Part shown: piece by piece, positions 12,475-24,508 of the stretch | How the letters are laid out: the number at the start of each line of letters is the position of its first letter | How positions within the stretch are numbered: the stretch's first letter is position 1 | Notes under the pieces: model-generated | What the model was told of the DNA's origin: nothing | The model's database searches: none | The model's input: the letters and a program-made list of their open reading frames with translations, nothing else | Translations under genes and position numbers: made by a program | Origin: Bactrocera neohumeralis | Lineage: Eukaryota > Arthropoda > Insecta > Diptera > Tephritidae | Reading direction: 5' to 3' | Assembly: GCF_024586455.1 (NCBI RefSeq) | Contig: NC_065921.1 | Span: 24,306,635 to 24,370,634 of the forward strand | Length of the DNA: 64,000 nt

Positions 12475-15400
12475 AAATGTGTGTACATATGTATATATAT
12501 ACATACATTTGTATGTACATGTGACAACATTCAAATTTCATTCTTTTACTAACTCACGTGCCGTTATTGATATTAGCTCTTATTTGAAATCAAGAAATCA
12601 ATAAATATTTATTTATATACATATTTCTGCATAAGCGTGCATACATAAATTAAAATAAATATATTTAAGTATAAACAATGTGCATATTAATAAGCATTAA
12701 GGCGTTCCTAATCAAATGCCATGCAGCTATTTTTAGGACCTTGCTAACTTATCTATTATTTGGCTTGTCAATGGCGTGTTTTAAACAAAAAGGCTGTTAG
12801 ATGGTATCATAAACGAATACGAATACGATTTTTTGAATGTATGTGTATGCATGTACATACATATGGATATTAGCATTTTGTACTGATTGTAGTTTTAGCA
12901 AAAATTATTTAATACTTTCAAGTGTTTTTTTTCTGTTAAAAAACACACACATACATATGTAGTTCGGTAATATTATTAAATTTAATGCAAAAAGTAGAAA
13001 AAACTTCACAGAAGTACGTCAATAAAATGTACGAGATGTTTGTTTCAGTTTATTGTATTGATTACTGATTTCTTTAATTTGGCAGTAAATTAGGTAGGTA
13101 TTGCAGATATGTATGTATGTATGTTTTTTTTGCGAATAATGCCAATAAAAACAGTATTTTGTTGAACACGCAAAGTGGCAATTGCCAAACAACGAAACGT
13201 AAATAAAATAGAAAACAGGTCTAGTACTTGTTTCCTACGCTTATTGGCTTTCAAATGACTTCAATGACATTCACAACTCCCAAATGCATGTATGCACACA
13301 TATATAAGCATTTATGTACATATGTATATGTGCATACATACATATGTGTGTATGGGAGCATATGTTTTGATTTTTATATACTCATACGTACTATATACTT
13401 TTATATACAATAAATTGGCGTAGATTGGCTTTGATTGACCATTTTCTAGAAAAATGCAAAGAAGAGGTATTTGCAAAAACATATACTATGTAGTATACTG
13501 AAAATATACGATTATTTATATTTATAAAAGTGCATATTAAGTGTCATAAATGTTATCGAATAAAAACAAAACACTAAAGATATTGTTTATCATTTAAAAA
13601 CCGCAAACATTTCTTATTTTGAAAGTTGTAGCTGCTTGAAAAATATAAGTACACATAACCTATGAACTACTAAATTGTCATAAAGAACAAAATACAATAG
13701 TTTTTACTACATCAAACATAAATTTCACTTAACGAATAGATGGACATACGTAAACCGCTGAAATTACGGCGCATTTCTTTTCTCCTCTTTAATTCACCCT
13801 AATCGGTTTGTGGAAAATTCCACAGGCAAACGAGAAAGTGGTGGACAAAAGGTGCATAAAAGGGGAAGCAAACAATGTTCAATGAATGCAAACGAAATCA
13901 GAATTAAAAAAATTGAACGGAACGTGTTAAGTAAAACATTCTAGAAATAGTTTATTAACGTAACAGAAAACAAAAAAAAAAACAACATACTTTTCGAAGT
14001 TTTGGACTATGAAGAAATTGCATTGTTTTCATTACAAGGCTGATAAAGTACTCATGTTTTCGTTTCAAGAATTTATGAAATAAAGCACTTAGCCCTTATA
14101 TAAATACAATATATATAAGGAAATATGTATTTGTGTAATTATAAATCTATATACGAAGTACTTTAAACAAAAATTTTAAGACATTGAATAAACAATTGCA
14201 ACTTACGTTATACATTTAACTAGTAATCCATTTATGGAAACATCCAATGCATCTGCAGCAAATTTTAAGTAGTGTTTGTTTTGAATTTATGACTGCACTG
14301 TATGCAAATGTTTACACATCTAAGTTGATAAAGTCGTAAAAGGCGTTTATATACTATAAGAAAATTATTATTCATACATATGAATTTAATACTTTTATAA
14401 GTCACGTCCGCAGTGTTTCTCAGATATCTTGTTGACTTTTAAAATTTTCTAGAAAGCCTTAATCGTGCCACCAGGTATTTAAAAGTTACTTATGTATGTA
14501 CACATGTATGTATGTATGTATTTATTTGTAGGAATGTACATACATAACAAAATGGCTATCAAAACTTTAATTACTTGGCTTGCAATATACAAACATACGT
14601 TTGTACTGAAAGCAATATTTATGAGTATGCCCATAAATGCATGCATACATATGTACATACATAAGTATGTAGATATGTATACAACTGCATTTAAGTATAA
14701 ATAATAGTTCAAAGTACCTACCTTAATTTACATTATAATAAATTGTATGTAAATATGTACATACATATATTAGAAATCACAATAAAAAATGCTGAAATTA
14801 CATTAAATATTTAAAACAAAAAAATGATTACATCCATTACAAACGAGAACAACTGTTGAGCTGATTTAATGCGGGAAAATCTTTTAGGACACGTGATTAT
14901 TGTTGTAGTGGTCGGTTTTCCACTTCCTCATTCCACATTAGTTGGAGAACTCCTCTTAAAAACGAGCAGAATTTTTAAAGTAATATATGTACAAAATACA
15001 ATTTAAATTCAACTCATTTATTATAAACTACACTTTCTGGGCTTAAACAAAACTTTCGAAGGGTAAATTTTAGAATAGCATCCCCGGATTTCGGGATTAA
15101 AATGGGTATGTACGGATAGAGGAGGTCCTCCAGATTAAGAAAATATATACAAATAGTTGCCGCTGACTTATGGGTTTTGAGATATTTGCACTAGAGTAGA
15201 ATACCCCCTAAAAAGTTCAAAAATTCAACTATTTAAAATGCGTGTTTCTCCCATTTATAATGAATTTTATAGTTATATTTTTAACTTTCATATCCACTAA
15301 CACTTCACTAATTCGTTTCTAACCACTTATTTTATATTAAATAATGCGAAAATAACTTTTATTCAACATTTACCTTTGTTCAATTATTTTTGTTCACACA

Positions 15401-17935
15401 ATAACAAAAGGGTTGCATTCTAACTAATAACACTGTGGAACATTTTTGGGATTATTGTCTGGGGGTTGAGAAATTCCAAGTCAGGGTGAGTATAGTAAAG
15501 GGCGTTCGTGTGTGTCAGGTTTTTTTTATGATCTTTTAAATTTTTTTTTACCTTGATGTTTTTCGCTTAGTTTTCATATTTTACAGAAGAACCAAAAGAA
15601 TTAAAGAAAACAAATAATACCCCAATGACAGGAAATATATAACACATTAGTTTTCCGCATATAATTCCTTTCTGCATTGGCGGCCTTCGGCCGCGCTTCA
15701 AAAAAATAACCCTGGCCGATCCAACACTGGGATTTATCGAGATAATGAGAATTCTGAAAGGTTTTACATTGCTCATCACACGATAATGAGTTTAGTAATG
15801 ATGTCATAATCTTAAATAAGAGATTTAAAGATTCCATATAAGGCTTGAGTTTGATCAGTCAGTTTGTATGGCCGCAAATATTTCACCAAATAAAAAAAGT
15901 TTGACATGAAAGCATTCAGTGAAAAACCTGCTTCTATACGTAATAAAAGCCATTATCCACTTAAAATGATTGCTTTAAACTTTATTTCCCTCCTATAGTC
16001 GAACAACATCAAAAGCAGAATTTTGGCCAAGAATTTGACGTAAGTGTCATTTACGTATGTATGTATGTATGTGTATAATCTTATTTATTAAGATACGTTT
16101 AATAGAAAAAATGTTTAGCTTTGATTAACTTTTCAACATCACGACAGCAGTTGAAAACCGAGCGAATTCATCTACTGCACACCACTCTTTTGCCTATGCA
16201 ACTGGAACAAAGGCGAATAAACTTACTTACATACAAGTATCTCGAGTACATACATATGTACATATAAAAACAAATATTCGATCCAGCACCATACTCCTTC
16301 ATTGTATATTTTCGTCCCCTCAGTAAGATATTTTCAAGACGTTGATTTTCATTTCACAAATTTAGCGTTTCTTACATAAAAATTTTTTTTCTGCTGTGAA
16401 AATAAAAGATCTCAAAACAAGTTAGAAAATAAAAAAACAACTACAACAAAGAAGTCGAGAATTCCCAAAATCCAGACATTTCTGATTGGAAATGATAAGA
16501 AAATATATGTACATACATACATACATACATATGTAAATTTATCTTCAACTTCTTTGCATAACCTCACAAATTAAAACAGAAAGATGATAAAGTAAAAGCT
16601 CCATCGAGTAGCACAAAGGAGAACATACATATGTACATATGCACACAGATAAAACATTGTTCAAAAACCGTTTGGTGTACTATACGTACATAAGTAGTTG
16701 TATATACATATATATAATTAAAAATACATACATACGTATATGCATGAACTCGTACGAACACAATAACTCGGACAATGTATGTGAATTGTGTGGACGCATT
16801 ATGCCAATATATAAGCACATACATATATGTTCGTGAAATGAAATGGTGGCTCAACGAAGCCAATGGAAAACGAATAGAAAGATATAAACATTACAAACAG
16901 AAACAAAAACATAGAAAACACAACGAACGCAACGACACGTAATGACTGCGATGATTGGGCACATACAAAATCACACATACACACCATCATACAAATACAT
17001 ACATAAATATTAAAAGTTTAGTAATAATAAAGTAAAGAAATAAAAATTTCAAAAAACAATGCTAAAGCAACGAAGTAATTGAAATTCATATATTATTTCC
17101 TTTACTTTACTTACGCACGACCTCCACACATGTGCATTAATATTTGCAATCATATACAAATAATATTCGCACGTGAAAAATAACCAAAAAACACGTGCCT
17201 GGGGATGGGGAAGGGACACAAGGTCTTCAATTACTTTGCGGTTTATTAATTTATAAATACATAACGGTATTTCTTTTCTGACCAACACCACCACAGCAAT
17301 AAACGGTAGTCCCTCATAACACTACAGGGAACCAGTTAGATAATTTATACCAGATTTCATCACTTAACACTACTACATCACAAAATTTCGACAAAATATA
17401 CAACCATTTTAATTTTTGCCATCATTTTTGGAACGACATCAAATAGCTTTGCAATCACTGAAATTACTTCGTTCCTATTTGACTTAATTTTCTATTGCAC
17501 TACATTGATTTTTCTTGTTGGAAATTTCGCTATACGCATTCACTGCCACTTTATTCATATCAATTACTTACAGTTTATTATTCATGTTAGATGGCATTTT
17601 GAAACGAAATGGTTGCAACTTATATTCACTTGAAAAAAAGTGGAAAATTGATTCGTTGGCTCTGTTAAGTTGTGTTTTAAAAACTGGTTTTGCGAAAGTA
17701 ACGCACAAAATTTGCGGATTTTTAACCTTTTCTTGGCAAATGTCAAAAAAGACTGTCGGATTGGTCAGTGCGAAATTTTATATTTATATTCGTTTGTTCG
17801 TGAGTGATCTGTGCGGCCAAGTTAGGCGAAGAAGGTTGTCATTAAAAAGAGTGCAGAGAAAAGAGAGAACGAAAAAATTGTTGAGTGCTACCCATTAATA
17901 ATAATATACGGTGCATAGTTTTAGGCGCAAAAACT
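12475..17935. other. AT-rich intergenic sequence
   Basis: No gene is supported. Notable simple repeats lie at 13110-13122, 14490-14525, 16057-16071, 16505-16533 and 16625-16640. A GC-rich hairpin sits at 15678-15697 (see findings). A 104-codon frame starting at the ATG at 17585 has no recognisable domain and reads through AT-rich sequence. I regard it as chance, though it is among the longer unexplained frames. Confidence 0.5.
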
Positions 17936-17936
17936 T

Positions 17937-17965
17937 GATGGGGGGGAGGGGGGGGTGGGGGGAAA
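17937..17965 (+). repeat. G-run capable of forming a G-quadruplex
   Basis: Three runs of six to eight G separated by single A or T bases (GGGGGGGAGGGGGGGG then TGGGGGG) stand alone in very AT-rich DNA. They contain more than enough G triplets for a four-stranded structure. Confidence 0.85.
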
Positions 17966-18265
17966 TATAGCAGTGATTTGTATGAAATCGTAAAGAATTA
18001 AATATGTTGTAAAAGCTATTTTCGTAAAATTATAGATTTTCAGGCTACAAGAAAATTTATCTAGTTCAATCAAATTCGACAGAGTACACGAATGATTTAT
18101 TGCTGCCAGTAAATTTAATTTATTTGTATTTCGATTCGTCCCTTTCCGAGCCTTGCTGAATTTGCACATGTTCCTTTGTCCCAAGAAAGCTACCCGTTCA
18201 TTTGTCGGAACTATCGACATGGGACCACTATAGCATACCTACCATACAAACTGAACGATCAAAAT

Positions 18266-18538
18266 GATCTTATTCTAGAACTTACCGATCCAAACGAGGT
18301 AAGGTCTCCGAAAGTACAGCCTTTGGCCGAATAAAATCTGCGACAATTCCGGTAACGTAGAACTGGCTATTTTGGAAATTGAAATAATCCAGCGTGCAAC
18401 GAGCCCTCGCATGACACTGGCCACCTGGGCTAACCCCACATATCTGACACCCCTCACTCTATGGTCCAACCCCGTCGAAACTGCACGTTATCTAATCCTA
18501 ACATCCCATCGGAGTTTAGGTACCCGCTACAACAACGG
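18266..18538 (+). mobile_element. 5'-truncated Jockey-like insertion with 10-bp target duplication
   Basis: The insert is flanked by CGATCAAAAT at 18256-18265 and 18539-18548, and the host repeat resumes exactly after it. It encodes the conserved PTYLTPLTLWSNPVETARYL end near 18440-18500 and finishes in TACCCGCTACAACAACGG, a CAA-type 3' tail. It is a classic dead-on-arrival LINE copy of 273 bp. Confidence 0.8.
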
Positions 18539-18847
18539 CGATCAAAATAAAGTTCTCGTATGGAAAACTTTTTCCCTAAGATAATAATACAATCTCCGAA
18601 CAAATGGTTCCGATCGGTTAACAATAGCTTATATGTACATAGTTGCCACATAAGCTGAACGATCAATATAAAGTTGTTGGATGGAAAACCTTTTTATTGA
18701 ACAAGATATCTTCACGAAATTTCGCATCAATTATTCTCCGAGGCGACGGTACAATTTTCGAAGAAACTGCGCAGATTGAACCAATATAGCATATAGCTGC
18801 CATACAAACTGATCGATGTCAAAACCAAGTTCTTGTATGGAACCTTA

Positions 18848-19204
18848 GGGTGTATAACGTAATGCCGACAATCAAAATCTTGAAATTTAGAATGCCGACA
18901 GTCAAAATACCGACAAATCAAGAAAAGATGGCATTGTTCGTTCGAGACCCTCAGGATCATAACCCTTAGTCAGTAGAATTCACTTTCTGTGCTTCGATAG
19001 ACATAAGGGCAGACAAGATAAAATATTTTTCATATGTCGGCATTTTGGTTTGTCGGTATTTTGATTTTTTTTTTTGTTATAATTTATCGGTATTTTGATT
19101 TTTTTTGTTATAATTTGCCGGTGTTTTGATTTAGCTGCGTATTTAAATTTTGTCGGTATTTTGATGTGTCGCCACTTTGAATTTCGGTATTTTAAGTGTA
19201 TCCC
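18848..19204. repeat. Foldback-like element of inverted CCGACA/TCGGTATTTTGAT units
   Basis: The left part holds three CCGACA-NTCAAAAT units (18864-18920). The right part holds about seven copies of the complement, TCGGTATTTTGAT, with intervals of roughly 16 or 31-35 bases (19036-19195). The ends are GGGTGTATAA and the complement of GGGATACACTTA. About 100 bases of unrelated sequence form the loop. It lies inside the dispersed repeat and has no coding capacity. Confidence 0.7.
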
Positions 19205-19255
19205 GAAGCATTAGTATTCGCAAAAGGTATTAAAGCTTAGGTGCAACCGAATTTA

Positions 19256-20115
19256 ACAACTTTTAATTTTTTTAGCTACCTTTATTTTATAAAAATATTT
19301 TTTTGATTTAGTTTCGCTGTCAATTTAATTACCATTGCTTATCTTTTTCAAGTTATATCTTTAATTACATATCCTTAAAACTATGTTAAAAGTAGTATTT
19401 TAAAAATTAAGTAAATTAAGGTAGTTTGATGGATAAATGTGAAAGAATCATTTTACGTTTATATGCAGTTGAATTCATAACATATTCGATTTGCACATCT
19501 TTACACTGCATCTAAATGGCTTTGTTGGCGCTCCACACCGGCAACTGCCAATGACTCTTTCACAACGTAAATCTACAATATTGCTGGTAAATAAAATTTA
19601 ATTGTAATTAAACTTTGCGTAGCATGGCAACGTATTAATTTTCAAGTGCACAAAGTATTTCCTTAACAACGCTTACTTTAAGGCTTACATAAACACATTT
19701 CAATTATATAAATTTATATGTAATATTATAATATTAAAAAATTAAGCGTTAAATTAAACAAGATATGCCGAAATGCATTTCACAATTGAAAATAAAACGC
19801 ATTTACCAATATCACAATTGTATTTGAATTCTTTGAGAATTCAATTCAATTCGGTTTTCGTGTACATACAATAACAAATGACTAACCTACATAAAAATAT
19901 ATATACATAATGTATTTTGATTTGTTATTTGTTAGTCGTTAGCAATGTCTATATTCGTGTAAAAAGTAGCGTATAAAAACTTTATCGCCTAAATGTATGA
20001 GGTCGCATACAGATGTCTCTTCTCCAGTGTAAATATGCAAAAAGTGTATTCCCGATAAATAACAAGCTGTCACCACCATAGCAACATGGTTATGGACTTT
20101 CGTCAAGCATGGTGT
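19256..20115. other. Downstream flank / probable 3' UTR of orai
   Basis: AT-rich sequence follows the orai stop codon on the - strand. Part of it is presumably the 3' UTR. Candidate poly(A) hexamers on that strand lie near 19603 (ATTAAA) and 19286 (AATAAA), but neither can be chosen from sequence alone. No other feature is seen. Confidence 0.45.
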
Positions 20116-20658
20116 TTAAACTATTTCACCACTGGCGCCATAATTCAAACCGTTATTACGATGCAGATGATGATGATGCGTATCGATGTGATCCTGTTCC
20201 ATTTGTTCCTTCAATATCTCCAGTTCGCGTATGCCCGAAACGGTAACTTCGTACTTATGTGTGACAAGCGAACGATAGAAGTGTATCGCAAATGCTAGGA
20301 AGACTATCATTACCGGTATAAGTACGATGCATGCCGACCAAGCGGCTGGCTGACTTAAATCATAAAATTTCACCCAACAAAGTATAGCTATCTCGAGTAG
20401 GAAGAGTATCAGTCCGAGTAGCGTGGAGAAGGCCCACGCCGTTTCAATATACCAGTGTAGGCGTTCATGCGGTGATTCGTGTACCAACGAGATGCTATGC
20501 AAATTACAAACTGTTTCGATATTTGGTAAAATACAAGTACTGATCATAAGCGCCAACATATGAACTGCCACAAGCAGCGTGGTGCAGATGGCGAAGGCGA
20601 CGAGCATACCGGCAGGCACTTTGGTGCTACTATCCAATTGGACCTCAACCATTGCGAC
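20116..20658 (-). CDS. olf186-F: Calcium release-activated calcium channel Orai, last exon
   Basis: This exon encodes most of the store-operated calcium channel pore subunit of the plasma membrane, opened by the ER calcium sensor STIM. The exon starts after a TTTGTAG acceptor at 20659-20660 in phase 0 and continues GFAM|VAMVEVQL from the upstream exon. The glutamate of VEVQL is the selectivity-filter residue (human E106, fly E178). Helices follow in order: TM2 (MLVAFAICTTLLVAVHMLALMI region), the loop with SPHERLHWYIE, TM3 (TAWAFSTLLGLILFLLEIAI region), TM4 (CIVLIPVMIVFLAFAIHFY), and a cytosolic coiled-coil (SGIRELEILKEQMEQDH), the known STIM contact, ending in a His-rich tail and NNGLNYGASGEIV. 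The exon gives 180 residues and a TAA stop. Reading from the in-exon ATG (20652) would lose part of TM1. Identity is essentially certain. Confidence 0.97.
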   Translation of the reverse strand, partial: VAMVEVQLDSSTKVPAGMLVAFAICTTLLVAVHMLALMISTCILPNIETVCNLHSISLVHESPHERLHWYIETAWAFSTLLGLILFLLEIAILCWVKFYDLSQPAAWSACIVLIPVMIVFLAFAIHFYRSLVTHKYEVTVSGIRELEILKEQMEQDHIDTHHHHLHRNNGLNYGASGEIV

Positions 20659-20999
20659 CTACAAATAACAAGTATATTGAATATCTGATCTGTGTGTATA
20701 TAAATATGTAAAACAATGTGTAGCGATGGCATTTTTATGTGTTTACAAATGAAATTGATTAATTGAATTTAATTGGCTGAAGCATGAAATCGATTGTGTT
20801 GACCTGTTGACTTTAACTTTCACCTTTATTTTATATAGATTGATGTGTTTCACATGTTTTTGTATTATGTTAAAAATATTTGAATTCTTCAGAGCAACAA
20901 TAATATAAATGGCTGAGTGCTGATGACCTTGAGTACCATTAACGACGATAAAGTTAGTAAAAAAAATGATGTTCTGATTTCGAAAAAAATGCGTGAGCA

Positions 21000-22250
21000 T
21001 CAGGACCAGCCCTATAGGAATTAATTATTGGTCTACTTGTATAGAAAAAACAGGATCGATATCTCAAAAGCTGAAGGATTAGTTTGCGTATAAAGACGAT
21101 AAATAATAAGCTGTCACCACCTGTACAGACAGACGGACATGTCTACATCGACACAGCTGATAATTAATATTGGGTAGTCGAAAAAGTCTTTTCGTATTTC
21201 TAATCAAATTTTGGTCGACCATTTTTCCGCTAGAGACATTATTCCACCAGTATAAAACTCCGATGGTGCAAGGTCAGGGCTGTGGATATGGTGGATGCAT
21301 CAAAACTTCCCAGCCAAGTTTTGCCAGTTTTGCCGAGTCATCAAAGATGTGTGTGGTCTAGCGTTATCCTGATGGAACACGAAGCCCTTTCTGTTGATCA
21401 GTTCTGGCCGTTTTTTCGATTGCTCATCAACTCGTCAATTCTGACTTTGCGATCATTTGTTGAGCTTCACCACGCTTGGACCATGTTCTTTTTCGCACAT
21501 TATTGTCGTATTTGATCCACTTTTCGTCTCTTTCGATTCAGAAATGGTTCGATTTCATTTCGTTTCAGCAAAGAATCGCAGATATTAATTCGGTCCATTA
21601 AATTTTTCACAGACAATAGATGTGATACCCAAATATCGAGCTTCTTTTTGTAGCCAGCCTTTCTTAAATGATTCAATGATGATGAATGTCAAGTTTCTTA
21701 GCGATGTTATGGCAGCTTAAGTGAGGGTCCTGGTCAATCTTTTCCATAATTTCATCGACTTTTTCAACGATAGGTTGACCAGAGCAAGGTGCATCTTTCA
21801 CATCGAAATTTCCAAAACGGAAGTGAGCGAACCATCGCCTCCGTAAATTTTACAAATTTCAATGGTGGCTTGCGTGGCATTCTTCTCCTTTTTATACAAA
21901 AATTTCAAAATATAGCGAATTTCTCTATTATTTTCAACAGCTGTAACTTTTTTTCAACTCCTCGAATTTAATTTTTTTTTTAATGAAGCTTAAAATCTCA
22001 CCTTTCTAACACTATATGGTATGACACAATGTGATTGGTAGCACTGGAGATATACGACTGCAACGACATCTATTGATAAAATACGAAAAGATTTCGACTA
22101 CCCAATATATGTGTATTTTACAGGGTCCTCGACCGTTCCTTCTGGATATTTGAAACATAATATACCCTGTTCAGAAGACTGTATAACTGTACAAAAAAAC
22201 TTATTAGCCATATCTGAGGCAAATTGGTTGAGGTGGGTATAGAAATACTA
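21000..22250 (-). repeat. Dispersed repeat copy split by a mariner
   Basis: Reading - strand, the copy begins around 22175 with CTGAACAGGGTATATTATGT, continues to the TAATAT target, and resumes at 21169 with the CAGACGGACATG-type box (complement of 21126-21140 region) and the ATATCTCAAAAGCTGA box near 21060-21075. The mariner 21170-22105 sits at the TA between. It is the same family as the copies at 5.2, 18.2, 35.0 and 39.5 kb. Confidence 0.65.
21170..22105 (-). mobile_element. Internally deleted mariner element
   Basis: The ends are near-identical inverted repeats (TTGGGTAGTCGAAAAAGTCT and the complement of TTTCGACTACCCAA), flanked by TA at 21168-21169 and 22106-22107; the length is 936 bp. 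The - strand keeps recognisable mariner transposase pieces: VSH-LLS-KNLMDRI (equivalent of the WVPHEL region), CDSLLKRNEIEPF, KRTWSKRGEAQQMIAKS, then FHQDNARPHTSLMTRQ holding the second catalytic aspartate, and SPDLAPSEF. A stretch after that is deleted, joining it to a distal GGIMSLAEKW piece. Frameshifts are numerous. It is a dead copy. Confidence 0.9.
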
Positions 22251-22394
22251 TATACCTATCCATTTAACTTAAGAGGGTACAATAAACCTAAGGCCACAGT
22301 ACAGTCCTCGTCTATCTATCTTAACAGTTTATCGCTGGGTATGCAAAAGGGTGCTATAGATCAAACAGGGACTTACTGGAAGATGGACATAACG

Positions 22395-23356
22395 GATTTT
22401 TCAATAGGGACGCTACAAAAGTAGACCGAGAGGGACAGCAACGACGCCATATTTTTTCCCGCTCTTCTGACATTTCTCTTCAGTAAGGTTTGCGATTTCA
22501 TCATGGAAAGATATACGATCCAACAACGAGTCGGAATTATTAAAATTTACTATTAACTTTAAGAAGCGCTACATCCAATTTATGGTGGTCATAATCGTCC
22601 CGTCAGATCAACAATTGAGCGTCTAGTGGAAATATTTGAATGCACAGGCACAGTATAAAATGTTCCCGTGGCAGTGAGACAAAGAAGTGCCAGTAGTGTC
22701 GAGAACATTGCTGCCACTAGCGCATCAATTGATGAAGACCCAAATCAGTATCTCACATGTCGTTCTCAAGCGTTGGGCATCTCTGTGACGTCGTCGATGG
22801 GAGTATTTTGCTTTCAAGATCAAATTGACGCAAGCACTGAAGCTACTTGACCACCAGAATCGTCGTATGTTCGTGAATTGGGCTGAGCAGCAACTTGAAA
22901 ATGATCCGGATTTTCATCGAAAAATCAACTTCAGCGTTGAGGCTCATTTCTGGTTGAATGGCTTCGTCAATAAGCAAAATATGCGTTATTGGTCAGGCAG
23001 CAATCCACACGTACGCTATGAGTCACCATTACTTCCCGAAAAAATTACGGTTTTGTGCGGTTTATCGGCCGCCGGCGTCATTGCGCCGTACTTCTTCCAT
23101 GTTGATCAAGACCTTCACGTTACTGTGAACGATAACCGAATTTGATGATATGGACTTGGACAATATGTGGTTCCAACAAGCCACACATCGATTTTTGTTT
23201 GAAAACCGTCGACAATTGGGTTCAGCGTCTGGGCTTCTGCAATCGTGCCTGTGGTGGCCATGCAAAAGAAATCGAGTTTCATATATAATGGCATCGAATG
23301 TACTTTGACAGGAATTTCATTAAAAAAAATCTTTTGTAGCACTTTTATTGAAAAAA
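22395..23356 (+). mobile_element. Mariner-like element with dead transposase, lineage A
   Basis: The ends match as imperfect inverted repeats: TTTTTCAATAGGGACGCTAC on the left, and on the right the complement of GTAGCACTTTTATTGAAAA. Coding starts at ATGGAAAGATATACGATC (22503), opening a helix-turn-helix of the type found in this insect mariner lineage, then runs in broken frames: SVENIAATSASIDEDPN, QALKLLDHQNRRMFVNWAEQ, HFWLNGFVNKQNMRYW, DLDNMWFQQ. The first catalytic aspartate is valine (FSVEAHFWL) and the QQDGA block has lost the second aspartate. The region to the C-terminal WVQRL-F is deleted. Related copies lie at 42985, 44886, 56041, 56830 and 62281. Confidence 0.85.
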
Positions 23357-24508
23357 CCGTTATATTAAGTGTGTCGCGGTCGATTCTGGATAAGGAGAAT
23401 GGATTTGAAAACATCCCAGCAGAAACTGCTTGAAAAGGCGCTTATTATGTTGCTTGACCGGAATTATGCGGGTCTCGCTATTCGACCGGCGACATCAAGA
23501 GGCATCCTGTAATAGTCAGGAGTGCAGTATTTTGACTCCTCTGAAGCTTCTTCCTCAGCTTTTCACTTCATCCAAGCGACCATAACGGACATTTTTAAAA
23601 AATGGCATTCAGTATTTAAGCTTGCACAGCAGCCACTTGACAAATTTAATAATAAATAAATAAACAATTGCATTTACATGTACATATGTACAAACCTAAC
23701 GGTCAACTCTGTCAAATTCAATAATGTAAACAGCAAAACAAATTGTATTAATCAGGTGTTCAGTTAGTCATTAGAAAGATTTGTATGTGGGAAGCATTTA
23801 TGCACTTAGTAATTGCATAGATATTGAATGCTGACATTACTTTCTGACTGGCTGCACATGAAAAGGCCAAATTAATGGGCGATGCACTGCCAAAACTAAG
23901 AATAACAAACGAACGTAAAAGCAATGAAAATGTGAGACAAATTGCAGCGTAATGTTTAACAAGTCGCATGAAATCGCAGCATGACCGAGTGGGAACCAGG
24001 TGGACGCGGCTCTAATACTTTGAGGGACAGGAAGTTGTTTCTATAAATTTAATTGAAAAGAATGCTGCGCCGGGTACAAGCGCAAAACAAAAAATGAACA
24101 ACTAAGAAATTGTTGTTGCTGATTTTTTGCTTTTAATTTAGTTTTATAGATGAAAGTGCGATAGCACGAAGCTTTTAATTCACAAAGGCAGAGGTTGGTT
24201 GACAATTTTTGTGCTTGCTTAGTGTCTAAATGTGCATATGTCCCAGTATTGTGAACTAAAAATATCAAGCGACTTGGGAGAATTTATTATCTGCACAAAG
24301 GGTTCAAGGTTTCTAATGCTTGTGACTTTGTATGTGCGTAAGCGGACATGAAGTAAAATTATATCGTATCTAAACATCATGTGAGCTTGAGGACTGAAAA
24401 TTACTACAAGAATTAGAATCATAGATGACGGCAAAACTCAAAGCTACGATTTTGTTAACAAAAAAAAAACAGTTACTACAGTTATTTGCAATTTAATTGC
24501 ATACTCAC

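Larger units (their letters stand above)
18160..19255 (+). repeat. Dispersed repeat copy split by two insertions
   Basis: This is the same dispersed family as at 5160-5550. It reads TCATTTGTCGGAACTATCGA (18197-18216), then the TAGCTGCCATACAAACTG-type box three times (near 18240, diverged at 18640, and at 18795-18812), each followed by CGATC and a GTATGGAA box, and ends in GCTTAGGTGCAACCGAATTT (19236-19255). The copy is interrupted by a Jockey tail at 18266-18538 and a foldback block at 18848-19204. The internal units are about 160-190 bases long and tandem. Confidence 0.7.
20659..24508 (-). other. orai intron, 3.85 kb, hosting two mariners
   Basis: The donor is ATG|GTGAGTATG at 24508 and the acceptor TTTGTAG|GTCGC at 20659. 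Between them lie a - strand dispersed-repeat copy split by a mariner (21000-22250) and a second mariner (22395-23356). The rest (20659-20999 and 23357-24480) is AT-rich sequence without recognised features. Confidence 0.9.

Noticed and set aside
17515..17898. 127-codon open frame
   Set aside because: It begins at TTG; the first ATG is at 17585. No recognisable motif, and AT-driven composition.
22224..22424. 66-codon + strand frame
   Set aside because: Straddles repeat sequence and the left end of the mariner; no motif.
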